From positions 1 through 18,558 of the forward strand of contig JAHHUD010000027.1 of NCBI GenBank assembly GCA_020024185.1: a stretch of DNA of 18,558 bases, read 5' to 3'. The notes beneath the pieces were generated by a model, which was not told the DNA's origin, did not search any database, and saw only the letters and a program-made list of their open reading frames with translations. Shown here one piece after another: positions 6,661 through 14,930 of the stretch (within the stretch, counting starts at the first letter, position 1; every line of letters begins with the position of its first letter). A program made the position numbers and the translations under genes. This DNA comes from Oscillospiraceae bacterium. Its GTDB lineage: Bacteria > Bacillota > Clostridia > Oscillospirales > Ruminococcaceae.

Positions 6661-7854
6661 ATGGATTATACAAACAAAGGTTTTGGTACAAGAGCTATCC
6701 ACGCTGGTAACGTACACGACAAACAATATGGCGCTTTAACAATGCCAATTTATCAAACATCTACATTCGTATTTGATTCTTGTGAACAAGGTGCAGCAAG
6801 ATTCTCAGGTCAAGAAGAAGGATTTATTTATTCTCGTCTTGGAAACCCAACAACTGCTGTTCTTGAAGCAAAAATTGCACACTTAGATGGTGCTGAAGCA
6901 GCTGCTGCAACATCTGCTGGTATGGGTGCTATTTCAGCAACACTTTGGACAATTGCAAGAGCAGGTGCTCACATCATTGCTGATGGCACACTTTATGGTT
7001 GTACATATGCTCTTCTTGCTCACGGTTTAACAAGATATGGTGTTGAAGTTGACTTTATTGATACTTCTGATATTGAAGTTTTGAAATCTAAATTCAAAGA
7101 AAACACAGTTGCTGTTTACCTTGAAACTCCAGCAAACCCTAACCTAAAAATCACAGATATCGAAGAAGTTGCAAAAGTAGCACATGCTTATAATAAAGAT
7201 ATTAAAGTTATATGTGATAACACATTTGCTTCTCCATATCTACAATCACCACTTGCTCTCGGCGCTGATGTAGTTGTATACTCTGCAACAAAATATCTCA
7301 ACGGTCATGGTGATGTTATCGCTGGTTTTGTTTCCGGTAAAAAAGATTTCATTAATGAAGTTAAAATGTTCGGTATCAAAGATATGACAGGTGCTGTTCT
7401 TGGTCCACAAGAAGCATTCCTCATTCTCCGTGGTCTTAAAACATTTGAAATCAGAATGCAAAGACACTGTGAAAACGGCAAAAAAGTTGCTGAATTCCTT
7501 AACAATCACCCAATGGTTGAAAAAGTTTACTATCCAGGTCTTGAATCACATAAAAATCATGAAGTTGCTAAAAAACAAATGCGTGATTACGGCGCAATGA
7601 TTTCATTTGAAGTTAAAGGCGGTAAAGCAGCTGGTGCAAAATTTGTTAACAGTCTTAAACTTTGTACATTGGCAGTTAGCCTTGGTGATGCTGAAACATT
7701 AATTGAACACCCAGCATCAATGACTCACTCAACATACTCTCCAGAAGAACTTGAAAAAGCAGGTATTCCAGAAGGTCTCGTAAGAATTTCTGTTGGTCTT
7801 GAAAACGCAGAAGATATTATCGAAGACTTGGCTCAAGGTTTTGAATGCCTTTAA
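6661..7854 (+). CDS. megL: Methionine gamma-lyase (PLP-dependent)
   Basis: 397-residue Cys/Met-metabolism PLP enzyme that splits L-methionine into methanethiol, ammonia and 2-oxobutyrate (also acts on homocysteine or cysteine in the family). The PLP lysine is K211 in SATKYLNGHGD, the aspartate that pairs with the pyridine nitrogen is D186 (CDNTFASP), and phosphate-contacting Y57 and R59 sit in IYSRLGNPT. LYGCTYALL gives Y112 and C114, matching the Tyr114/Cys116 pair that marks methionine gamma-lyases over cystathionine lyases. Length is typical. ATG at 6661 follows AAGGAG eight bases upstream. It is monocistronic, closed by a terminator at 7894-7933, and diverges from an NhaC-type carrier. 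Cytoplasmic homotetramer by family knowledge. Cystathionine gamma-lyase or synthase activity is the main alternative. Confidence 0.92.
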   Translation: MDYTNKGFGTRAIHAGNVHDKQYGALTMPIYQTSTFVFDSCEQGAARFSGQEEGFIYSRLGNPTTAVLEAKIAHLDGAEAAAATSAGMGAISATLWTIARAGAHIIADGTLYGCTYALLAHGLTRYGVEVDFIDTSDIEVLKSKFKENTVAVYLETPANPNLKITDIEEVAKVAHAYNKDIKVICDNTFASPYLQSPLALGADVVVYSATKYLNGHGDVIAGFVSGKKDFINEVKMFGIKDMTGAVLGPQEAFLILRGLKTFEIRMQRHCENGKKVAEFLNNHPMVEKVYYPGLESHKNHEVAKKQMRDYGAMISFEVKGGKAAGAKFVNSLKLCTLAVSLGDAETLIEHPASMTHSTYSPEELEKAGIPEGLVRISVGLENAEDIIEDLAQGFECL

Positions 7855-7893
7855 TAATTAGCCTTTTCTCTTTAAATATCCATACAAATTTCC

Positions 7894-7933
7894 AACCAAA
7901 AGCAGGGTTTTATATCCTGCTTTTGGTTTTTTT
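7894..7933 (+). terminator. Rho-independent terminator of megL
   Basis: A perfect 13-bp stem, AACCAAAAGCAGG (7894-7906) with CCTGCTTTTGGTT (7916-7928), nine-base loop, then an uninterrupted T-run to 7933. About 40 bases after the stop codon. Confidence 0.9.
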
Positions 7934-8042
7934 ATATTTGTATAAAACAGCAGTAAATAATGAATACTGATTTTTTTAATATTTTTTATCATTATATCAT
8001 ATACATATAAGTATCTATAAAATATGGTTTAGGTGGTGTTTT

Positions 8043-8771
8043 ATGAATAAAGAGTATTCCCTTTCAGGAACAAAAATTATTATGAGAAGACTTTTTAAAT
8101 ATGATATTGATAAAATTGTTGATACATATAAAGAATACAACAAATTATTTTACAATCCAATAACTCATTCATTCGTAACAAATATTTTGCTTTATGGTGA
8201 AATTTGGGGAGCTTTTTACAATGAAAAACTTATTGGGTGCAATTATTTTTTTCCATTACATTGCGATTTTTTCAAAAGTACAAATACATATTCATCTTTA
8301 ACTGACTTTATAACTGAGTCTGAAAATTATATGTATATGGGTTATGTTGCCTTAAATGAAAATTATTATAATGCTAAATTATTTAATTTTGCTCAAAACA
8401 AAAAACCTGATTTTGATACAATGTATAAATCATTTTTAAACATAGTACAAATACAGGCTTTTAGACAGGGATATAAATATATTTTACACAGTATACCATT
8501 AAAAATGACAAATAATATTTCTGTTCTTTTTGAGAATGATTATATTTTATTAAAATTAAGAGGCTTAGATAAGCTTATTGTACATTATATATTTGTTAAA
8601 GCTGTATGTCCACAAATAAATTTATATAAAATAGATGATAATACTAAAGAAATAAGAATATGCCTTGAAAACACAAAAGAAATATCAAAATATCTTGAAA
8701 ACGGATATTGTGGCGTAAAACTTGAAAGTGATTTTAATAGTAAAAATATAATTATAAAAAAACTAATTTGA
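8043..8771 (+). CDS. Orphan GNAT-like protein of unknown function
   Basis: 242 residues, cytoplasmic, no signal peptide or membrane helix. The order of elements resembles a GNAT acyltransferase: an N-terminal strand-helix (IIMRRLFKYDIDKIVDTY, 12-29), a strand pair WGAFYNEKLIGCNYF (55-69), a strand YMYMGYVAL (97-105), a helix then strand QIQAFRQGYKYILHSIP (136-152), and SVLFENDYILLKLRG (160-174), like the C-terminal GNAT helix/strand. The usual acetyl-CoA pyrophosphate loop (Q/RxxGxG/A) is not obvious, so it may be degenerate or not an acetyltransferase. Aromatic-rich and markedly more AT-rich than megL, suggesting low expression or later acquisition. AGGTGG precedes the ATG at 8043. No neighbour shares an operon with it and no terminator follows. 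The gene is likely real; function is not known. Confidence 0.7.
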   Translation: MNKEYSLSGTKIIMRRLFKYDIDKIVDTYKEYNKLFYNPITHSFVTNILLYGEIWGAFYNEKLIGCNYFFPLHCDFFKSTNTYSSLTDFITESENYMYMGYVALNENYYNAKLFNFAQNKKPDFDTMYKSFLNIVQIQAFRQGYKYILHSIPLKMTNNISVLFENDYILLKLRGLDKLIVHYIFVKAVCPQINLYKIDDNTKEIRICLENTKEISKYLENGYCGVKLESDFNSKNIIIKKLI

Positions 8772-8908
8772 CATTAACAAGCATTTATTATTTGCAGTAT
8801 TTCTCAACACAATATACTACAAAATACATAATTATCAAAATAATTTAATATCATTTTAAAAATCATATAATACTATGTATAAGATAACATCAACTGTTAA
8901 GCAAAACA

Positions 8909-8937
8909 TTGACAAACTTATTTATATATCATAATAT
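8909..8937 (+). promoter_or_regulatory. Promoter of the DUF1836 gene
   Basis: A perfect -35 TTGACA (8909-8914) is followed after 17 bases by TAATAT (8932-8937). Transcription would begin around 8944, giving an unusually short leader that starts at the ribosome binding site GAGGTGA (8944-8950). Confidence 0.45.
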
Positions 8938-8956
8938 TGTATAGAGGTGATTTATT

Positions 8957-9475
8957 TTGATAAATAATTTTAAAGATTTTCACATGCCAAGATATGATGA
9001 AATACCTGATATCGATTTATATATGGACCAACTTTTATCATATATAGATAAGGTGTTATCTCCATTATCAATAACTCATCAAGAAAAATTTCTCACAACA
9101 TCAATGGTAAATAATTATGTAAAACAAGGCTTGCTTCCACCAACGGTTAAAAAGAGATATTCCAGAGAACATGTTGCTCGCCTTATAGAAATTTGTATTG
9201 CTAAACAAGTACATTCTATAACAGAAATAAGCCGTCTTTTAGATGTGCAAAATGCACTTTTTGATATTGAAACAGCATATAATTATATATGCACAGAGTT
9301 GGAAAATGTTTTAAAAAGTACTTTTTCAAATATGCCTTTGCCAGAGGATTCTGCAATAACCACACAAGATGCAAGACTTTTGGTTAGAGATACAACCATA
9401 GCTTTTGCCTATAAATTATATATACATCATCTTTGTGACACACTTTATGAACAGCATGTTAATAAAAACATATAA
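8957..9475 (+). CDS. DUF1836 domain protein, MerR-like helix-turn-helix
   Basis: 172 residues matching the DUF1836 family of Bacillota by the N-terminal block FHMPRYDEIPDIDLYMDQ (8-25) and by a MerR-like winged-helix segment, LTTSMVNNYVKQGLLPPTVKKRYSREHVARLI (46-77), with the typical lead-in tyrosine/arginine of MerR proteins. The rest is helical. The family is uncharacterised; DNA binding is inferred from the helix-turn-helix. I chose TTG at 8957-8959 as start since GAGGTGA lies six bases upstream; the internal ATG at 8984 lacks a ribosome site and would cut into the conserved block. It is preceded by its own promoter and followed immediately by a terminator that overlaps its stop codon, so it is monocistronic. 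Confidence 0.82.
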   Translation: MINNFKDFHMPRYDEIPDIDLYMDQLLSYIDKVLSPLSITHQEKFLTTSMVNNYVKQGLLPPTVKKRYSREHVARLIEICIAKQVHSITEISRLLDVQNALFDIETAYNYICTELENVLKSTFSNMPLPEDSAITTQDARLLVRDTTIAFAYKLYIHHLCDTLYEQHVNKNI

Positions 9476-9514
9476 AAAATCCACTTTGAGAAGAAATTCC
9501 CAAGGTGGATTTTT
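9475..9514. terminator. Bidirectional terminator between the DUF1836 gene and the MBL gene
   Basis: An approximately 18-bp imperfect stem pairs 9475-9492 (AAAAATCCACTTTGAGAA) with 9497-9514 around the loop GAAA, with one G-T pair and one mismatch. A- and T-runs on both flanks let it serve the plus-strand DUF1836 gene and the convergent minus-strand gene ending at 9522. Confidence 0.85.
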
Positions 9515-9521
9515 AATTTAT

Positions 9522-10424
9522 TTAATTTTCAATCAGTTCTTTTGTATCCATTGAATACACTAATGTACCATCTCTAGATGTTATATTATATTGCCCTGCA
9601 TATTTTTCATAGTTTTCTACTGCCTCTTTATTTGGATGACCATATTCACTATATTCACCTACAGAAACTGCAACAAAATCCGGAGAGATAACTTTTAAAA
9701 ATTCTTCTGTGTTTGCATTTGATGCACCATGATGGCCACCTGAAAAAAGTGTTACGTTTCGTGTAAATTCTCTCAACAATCGTTTTTCATACGGTGCTTC
9801 ACCATCGCCAGTATTGAGAAAAGTAAATGTTCCTTGTTTAAATAATGTTGCAATAGAGGTATTATTTATTTCTAAATCATTATATGTATTATCAAGAACA
9901 GTAAGTATACCATCACCTATTGTAAAAATATCACCTTTCATTGCATTATATAAGTTAAATTCTCCATTTTCTTCTCTTTCAATAAGAATATCATATACAT
10001 CTTCTTCTGGTATATTTTTCTCAGCAAGATTTGGAATAAGCACATCTCTCACTTCAAAATTATCCAATACATTAACAACTTCACTTATATGGTCAAAATG
10101 AAAGTGTGTTATAACCAAAAGTTCCAGTTCTTTTACACCTTTACTTTTCAAATATTCCACTATATTATCCTGACCCTCGTCTGTTTGTCCAGCATCTATA
10201 AGACAAAACTGTCCATTACTTGAAATAAGTATACTACAACCTTGTCCTACATTAAGAACTGAAATAGTATTTTCTTTTGTAGGTTCAATTATCCCAAAAT
10301 ATTTAAAAACATTGTCATCTCCAAAAAATAATACATAAATTGCAACTATGCAGAACATTATAAAAAAGTAAGCATTTGAAATTTTATTAAATTTGTAACG
10401 TATTTTTACTTTCTTTTTTTCCAT
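9522..10424 (-). CDS. Membrane-anchored ComEC-like metallo-beta-lactamase-fold hydrolase
   Basis: 300 residues. A basic N-terminus and one hydrophobic helix (about 17-35) suggest a signal anchor with the catalytic domain outside the membrane. The rest matches the MBL domain found at the C-terminus of ComEC/Rec2: NVGQGCSILI (58-67), the metal motif HFHFDH (107-112), NTGDGEA (204-210), GGHHGAS (229-235) and EYGHP (260-264). The channel domains of ComEC are absent, so this is the stand-alone form seen in many Firmicutes. Phosphodiester hydrolysis of nucleic acid is plausible by family; the substrate is unproven. The start overlaps the end of the upstream radical SAM gene by 19 bases and has only a weak ribosome site, implying translational coupling. 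It is the last gene of the tepA-ftsK-ygiQ run. Confidence 0.85.
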   Translation of the reverse strand: MEKKKVKIRYKFNKISNAYFFIMFCIVAIYVLFFGDDNVFKYFGIIEPTKENTISVLNVGQGCSILISSNGQFCLIDAGQTDEGQDNIVEYLKSKGVKELELLVITHFHFDHISEVVNVLDNFEVRDVLIPNLAEKNIPEEDVYDILIEREENGEFNLYNAMKGDIFTIGDGILTVLDNTYNDLEINNTSIATLFKQGTFTFLNTGDGEAPYEKRLLREFTRNVTLFSGGHHGASNANTEEFLKVISPDFVAVSVGEYSEYGHPNKEAVENYEKYAGQYNITSRDGTLVYSMDTKELIEN

Positions 10425-12316
10425 TGTTCGTCTTGAATTTTCTTATTTCTTTGTTGAATTGCCTGCCAGTTTTTAACCGGTGTATTTTTTTTCTTTGACT
10501 TATTCATAGAGTAATTTATTTCCGATTTTGTCTTTTTAGAGCCTAATAAAACTGGTATTAAGTCTTCTCTATGTACCATTTTTAAAGCTTGTAAAACAAC
10601 CTGAGCATTCTTTGGCAAGTAATATTGTAACAAAGCTCTTTGCATTGCTTTTTCTTTTGGGTCTTTTGCAACATAAATTGGTTTTAATGTATATGGGTCA
10701 AGACCTGTATAATACATTGAGGTTGATATTGTGCCAGGAGTTGGATAAAAATCTTGAACCTGTTCTGGTCTTATCTTATTTTTCGCAAGATATTCTGCAA
10801 GCTGAACAGCATCTTTTAAGGTACTTCCTGGGTGACTGCTCATGAGATATGGAACAAGATACTGTTCTTTCCCTATTTCTTTTGTAAGCTTATAAAATTT
10901 ATTTTGGAATTTATCATATAACCCCAAACCCGGTTTTCCCATATATTCAAGTGTTTTTGGTGCAAAATGTTCCGGTGCAACTTTAAGTTGTCCACTTACA
11001 TGATGTTTTACAATTTCTTTAAAGAAATCATCTTTTTTATCATGCATCATATAGTCATATCTCAAACCACTTCTGACAAAAACTTTTTTTACACCTTCAA
11101 CTGCTCTAACTTTTCTCAAAAGTTCAAGATAGTCACTATGGTCGACTTCCAAATGAGGACAAGGAGTTGGTGCAAGACATTTTCTATCTGGACAAAGCCC
11201 TTGAGTAACCTGTTTTTTACAGCTTGGTATACGAAAATCAGCCGTTGGCCCACCAACGTCATGTATATAACCTTTAAAGTTAGGGCTTTTCGCAATTTGT
11301 TTTGCCTCTTTAACAACACTCTCATGGCTTCGACTTGTAACAAATCTACCTTGATGCATTGTTATAGCACAGAAGTTACATCCACCAAAACAGCCACGAT
11401 TGTGGATAATAGAAAATGATACCTCTTGTATAGAGTTAAGTCCACCTTCCTTATCATAAACAGCAGGATATGTGCGTGTAAACGGCAAGCTGAAAAGCGC
11501 ATCTAATTCTGCACGATAAAGTGGTCTTGTTGGCTTATTTTGAACTAAATACAAATCATTATCTTGTTTTTGAACAATAATTTTACCATTTATATGGTCT
11601 TGATTTTCCATCTGTACTCTAGTGGCTTTTGAATAACTTACTTTATCTTCACTTACTTTTTTAAAGCTTGCACATTCTGCATAGCCTGTTGGCAGTTCGT
11701 ATTGATGTGCAAGATAACAAGTACCTGGTATATCGTGTATTGTCTTTATATCTTCGCCTTTGGCAAGTCTTGTTACAATTTCTTTTGTCTGTCTTTCGCT
11801 CATGCCATAACTTAATAAATCTGCACCGCTGTCAACAAGAATTGAAGGCATAACAGAGTCTGACCAATAATCATAATGAGCAAATCTTCTCAAAGATGCC
11901 TCTATTCCCCCTATAATAACAGGCAAATCCGGATAAGCCTCTTTTGCAAGTTTTGTATAGACAGTAATTGCTCTATCTGGGCGTTTACCTTGTTTACCGC
12001 CTGCGGAATAGTCATCGGTTTCTCTGCGTCTTTTTGCAACTGTATAATGTGTAACCATACTGTCAACATTGCCGCTGCCTATCAAAAAGCCATATTTTGG
12101 TTTACCAAATCTTTTAAAATCTTCACAATTATCAAATCGTGGCTGAGGCAAAACACAAACATTAAATCCTAAAGATTCAACAATTCTTGATATAACTGCT
12201 GTACCAAAACTTGGATGATCAACATATGCGTCACCACCGACAACTACAAAGTCTGGTTGTTCAAATCCATATTCCAACATTTCTTTATATGTTATAGGTA
12301 AAAGTTTATTGTTCAT
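10406..12316 (-). CDS. YgiQ family (UPF0313) radical SAM protein
   Basis: 636-residue cytoplasmic protein. The N-terminal part (8-200) has the YgiQ-specific blocks PITYKEMLEYGFEQPDFVVVGGDAYVDHPSFG and GGIEASLRRFAHYDYWSD. The radical SAM cluster cysteines C309, C313 and C316 lie in RGCFGGCNFC, directly followed by a TIM-barrel-like domain to about 530 and a basic, lysine-rich C-terminal tail. A second cysteine group (CKKQVTQGLCPDRKCLAPTPCPHL) near 368-390 is typical of the family and may bind metal. The reaction is unknown. GGAGATGATG precedes the start, which overlaps the end of the ftsK gene by 11 bases. It is thus coupled to chromosome-translocation and MBL genes in one probable operon. Full length. 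Confidence 0.92.
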   Translation of the reverse strand: MNNKLLPITYKEMLEYGFEQPDFVVVGGDAYVDHPSFGTAVISRIVESLGFNVCVLPQPRFDNCEDFKRFGKPKYGFLIGSGNVDSMVTHYTVAKRRRETDDYSAGGKQGKRPDRAITVYTKLAKEAYPDLPVIIGGIEASLRRFAHYDYWSDSVMPSILVDSGADLLSYGMSERQTKEIVTRLAKGEDIKTIHDIPGTCYLAHQYELPTGYAECASFKKVSEDKVSYSKATRVQMENQDHINGKIIVQKQDNDLYLVQNKPTRPLYRAELDALFSLPFTRTYPAVYDKEGGLNSIQEVSFSIIHNRGCFGGCNFCAITMHQGRFVTSRSHESVVKEAKQIAKSPNFKGYIHDVGGPTADFRIPSCKKQVTQGLCPDRKCLAPTPCPHLEVDHSDYLELLRKVRAVEGVKKVFVRSGLRYDYMMHDKKDDFFKEIVKHHVSGQLKVAPEHFAPKTLEYMGKPGLGLYDKFQNKFYKLTKEIGKEQYLVPYLMSSHPGSTLKDAVQLAEYLAKNKIRPEQVQDFYPTPGTISTSMYYTGLDPYTLKPIYVAKDPKEKAMQRALLQYYLPKNAQVVLQALKMVHREDLIPVLLGSKKTKSEINYSMNKSKKKNTPVKNWQAIQQRNKKIQDEQWKKRK

Positions 12317-14783
12317 TGTTAATCATCATCTCCAACCATTGATTTTTTGTAATAAGCACTTGTCTTGGTTTACTTCCTTCATAAGGGCCTATTATCCCCA
12401 TTTCTTCCATTTCGTCCATAATTCTTGCGGCACGTGCATAACCCAATTTTAATTTTCTTTGCAATAAAGATGTTGATGCTTGTCCCATATCAACAACAAC
12501 TTCTATTGCTTTTGTAACCATTTCATCTCTTTGTTCACCATCTTGAGATGATGATACCCCACCTTTTGAAGATGAAGCAGCTGCTATTTGTTCCATAGAT
12601 GAAATCATTTCTTCATTATAGTTTGCAGTATAGTCTTTTTTAATAAATTCAATAACGCTTGCTATTTCACTGTCTTTTACATAAGCACCTTGTACTCTTA
12701 TAGGTTTTGCAGCACCAAGTGGAAGATAAAGCATATCACCCATACCTAATAGTTTTTCTGCTCCGCCACCGTCAAGAATTGTACGGCTGTCTATTTGAGA
12801 AGAAACTGCAAAAGCAATTCTTGCAGGTATATTAGCTTTAATAAGGCCTGTGATAACATCAACAGATGGACGCTGTGTTGCAACAATAAGGTGCATACCG
12901 GCAGCTCTTGCTTTTTGAGCAATACGACATATATAATCTTCAACCTCTTTACCCGCAACCATCATAAGGTCTGCCAACTCATCTATAATAATTGCTATAT
13001 ACGGAAGTTTTTCAAGGTCATCTCTTGTTTGTGCCAGTTTATTATAGCTTTTTATTTCTCTTACACCTGTTTCTGCAAACAATTTATATCTTTTTTCCAT
13101 TTCTGCAACAGCTGTTCCAAGAGCACCTGCCGCTTTCTTTGGTTCTGTAACAACCGGCATAAGAAGATGTGGTATACCGTTATATTCTGCAAGCTCAACA
13201 ACTTTTGGGTCAACCAAAATAAGTTTTACATCATCAGGTGAAGAACGATATAAAAAACTTGTAATAATGGAGTTAACACAAACTGATTTACCACTACCAG
13301 TTGAACCAGCTATAAGCAAGTGAGGCATTTTTGTAAGGTCTGCAACAACAACATCGCCGGCAATATCAACTCCCAAAGCAATCGAAAGTGGACTTTCAGA
13401 ATTTTTAAATTCTTTGCTTTCAAACAAAGTGCGAATATTTACAGCTGTTGATGCTTTGTTTGGCACTTCTATACCAACTGCTGCTTTATTTGGAATTGGA
13501 GCTTCAATTCTTACACCACCGGCAGCAAGATTTAAGGCTATATCGTCTGCAAGATTTGTTATTTTGCTTATCTTAACTCCTGCCAAAGGCTGAAGTTCAT
13601 ATCTTGTTACTGATGGACCTCTTGAAATATCTATAATTTTTGTTTTTACGCCAAAACTGTCAAGTGTATCAACCAATAGCTGTGCATTTGTTTTAAGCTC
13701 GCTTTCTATATCTCCTTTAAGTTTGTTTGATGGCTTATCAAACAATGTAATTGGAGGTTTTTTATAAACATATTCAACAACTTCTACATCAGTTATTTTT
13801 TCTTCTTGGTCTTTATTTTCAAAGTTTTCAACATTTTCTGTATTTATGTTATTTTCAATATTTTCTGAATTTTCTTGATATGGGATTTCTTCTGGTTGTG
13901 GGGTTGTGGTAAGATTGAGTTTTCTCATTATTTCCTCAATCTTTGTATTTTCTATAAGTTTATTTTCTTGTACCTTATCAAATGTAGCTTGATAATCTTC
14001 TAAATCAGACAGATTTTCTACATCGCTTTGGTGTATATTATTTTCTTCATCATCATTTGGCACATCAATTTCAAAATCAATTTTTTTAGGCTTTAATTTT
14101 GCTTTTTCATACTGTTCTATTTCAGCTTGCTTTGCAGCTCTTGCCTGCTCTCTTGCAATACGGCTTTCTTGAATAGATTTTTCCATTTGCTGTTTTTGCT
14201 TTTCAGCACCATCTTTTGTTTTTCTATAAATATCATATGGTGTTGTATCTGTTATAAACATAGCAAGCACAGCTGTTATTAAAGATAGAATAACTGCTGT
14301 TGGGGCAACACCCAAAGCTTTTATAAGTGGTAAAGTTATAATACCTGCAATCCAACCTCCCGAAAAAGTCATGGTTTTTGCTTGGTTATATAAGCCTGAA
14401 AATGTAATAATTCTTGATGCTTCGTCTGTAAATGCAGTTTGCAAAATATGTATAAGACTAGCTGATAAAAAAACAAAAAACACAGTTTGTACAGTTTTCC
14501 ACTTAACTGGCTTATTTGTTGCAGTAAGAATTGCAAGATAAATAAGAATAATGCCGATTATATAGTTTGTCGTTCCAAAAATTCCAAAAGTGAAATTTTT
14601 CAGCACTTCCCATACAGCTTGTCCCGGTATAAAACATAAACCAAGCCACAAAACACCCACCGCAAACATAACTATGCTCCATGAGCGATTTATTTCTGAT
14701 TTTTTCTGTTCTTGTTTTGAAGGTCTTCCTCTTTTTTTACTTGTAGAAGATTTTTTTATGTTATTTGACCCTGTTTTTGCCAT
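12306..14783 (-). CDS. ftsK: FtsK/SpoIIIE-type DNA translocase
   Basis: 825-residue membrane-anchored motor that pumps chromosomal DNA through the closing division or sporulation septum. Order: basic N-terminus (8-30); four to five membrane helices between 34 and 178; a charged coiled-coil and Asn/Glu-rich linker (190-345); the alpha domain (about 355-450); the RecA-like motor with Walker A GSTGSGKS (493-500) and Walker B IIIDELAD (598-605); and the winged-helix gamma domain (754-815, RKLKLGYARAARIMDEME) that reads polar KOPS/SRS sequences. I chose ATG at 14781-14783 (MAKTGSNN) because GGAG lies seven bases upstream; the ATG 17 codons earlier has none. In B. subtilis spoIIIE also lies next to tepA, which supports SpoIIIE as orthologue. 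Length is near SpoIIIE (789). Confidence 0.95.
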   Translation of the reverse strand: MAKTGSNNIKKSSTSKKRGRPSKQEQKKSEINRSWSIVMFAVGVLWLGLCFIPGQAVWEVLKNFTFGIFGTTNYIIGIILIYLAILTATNKPVKWKTVQTVFFVFLSASLIHILQTAFTDEASRIITFSGLYNQAKTMTFSGGWIAGIITLPLIKALGVAPTAVILSLITAVLAMFITDTTPYDIYRKTKDGAEKQKQQMEKSIQESRIAREQARAAKQAEIEQYEKAKLKPKKIDFEIDVPNDDEENNIHQSDVENLSDLEDYQATFDKVQENKLIENTKIEEIMRKLNLTTTPQPEEIPYQENSENIENNINTENVENFENKDQEEKITDVEVVEYVYKKPPITLFDKPSNKLKGDIESELKTNAQLLVDTLDSFGVKTKIIDISRGPSVTRYELQPLAGVKISKITNLADDIALNLAAGGVRIEAPIPNKAAVGIEVPNKASTAVNIRTLFESKEFKNSESPLSIALGVDIAGDVVVADLTKMPHLLIAGSTGSGKSVCVNSIITSFLYRSSPDDVKLILVDPKVVELAEYNGIPHLLMPVVTEPKKAAGALGTAVAEMEKRYKLFAETGVREIKSYNKLAQTRDDLEKLPYIAIIIDELADLMMVAGKEVEDYICRIAQKARAAGMHLIVATQRPSVDVITGLIKANIPARIAFAVSSQIDSRTILDGGGAEKLLGMGDMLYLPLGAAKPIRVQGAYVKDSEIASVIEFIKKDYTANYNEEMISSMEQIAAASSSKGGVSSSQDGEQRDEMVTKAIEVVVDMGQASTSLLQRKLKLGYARAARIMDEMEEMGIIGPYEGSKPRQVLITKNQWLEMMINNEQ

Positions 14784-14930
14784 ATTATTTCTCCATTTTA
14801 CTGAGTTGTTATAAAAAATATATGTAATGGGCATAATAGCCCAATTTTAATTAAAGTTTACATTATATAATAACATACTTATAGAAAAAATAAAAGTGAA
14901 AGCTTTTTTGTGTATCAAAAGCCGACAATA

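Noticed and set aside
12795..13241. 148-codon Cys/Asn-rich plus-strand open frame in ftsK
   Set aside because: It is the antisense shadow of the FtsK motor region; composition is atypical of a real protein.
14880..14930. Possible terminator after tepA (GGCTTTT / AAAAGCT)
   Set aside because: Only six to seven pairs, and the T-rich stretch does not directly follow the stem; read-through to ftsK is more likely.
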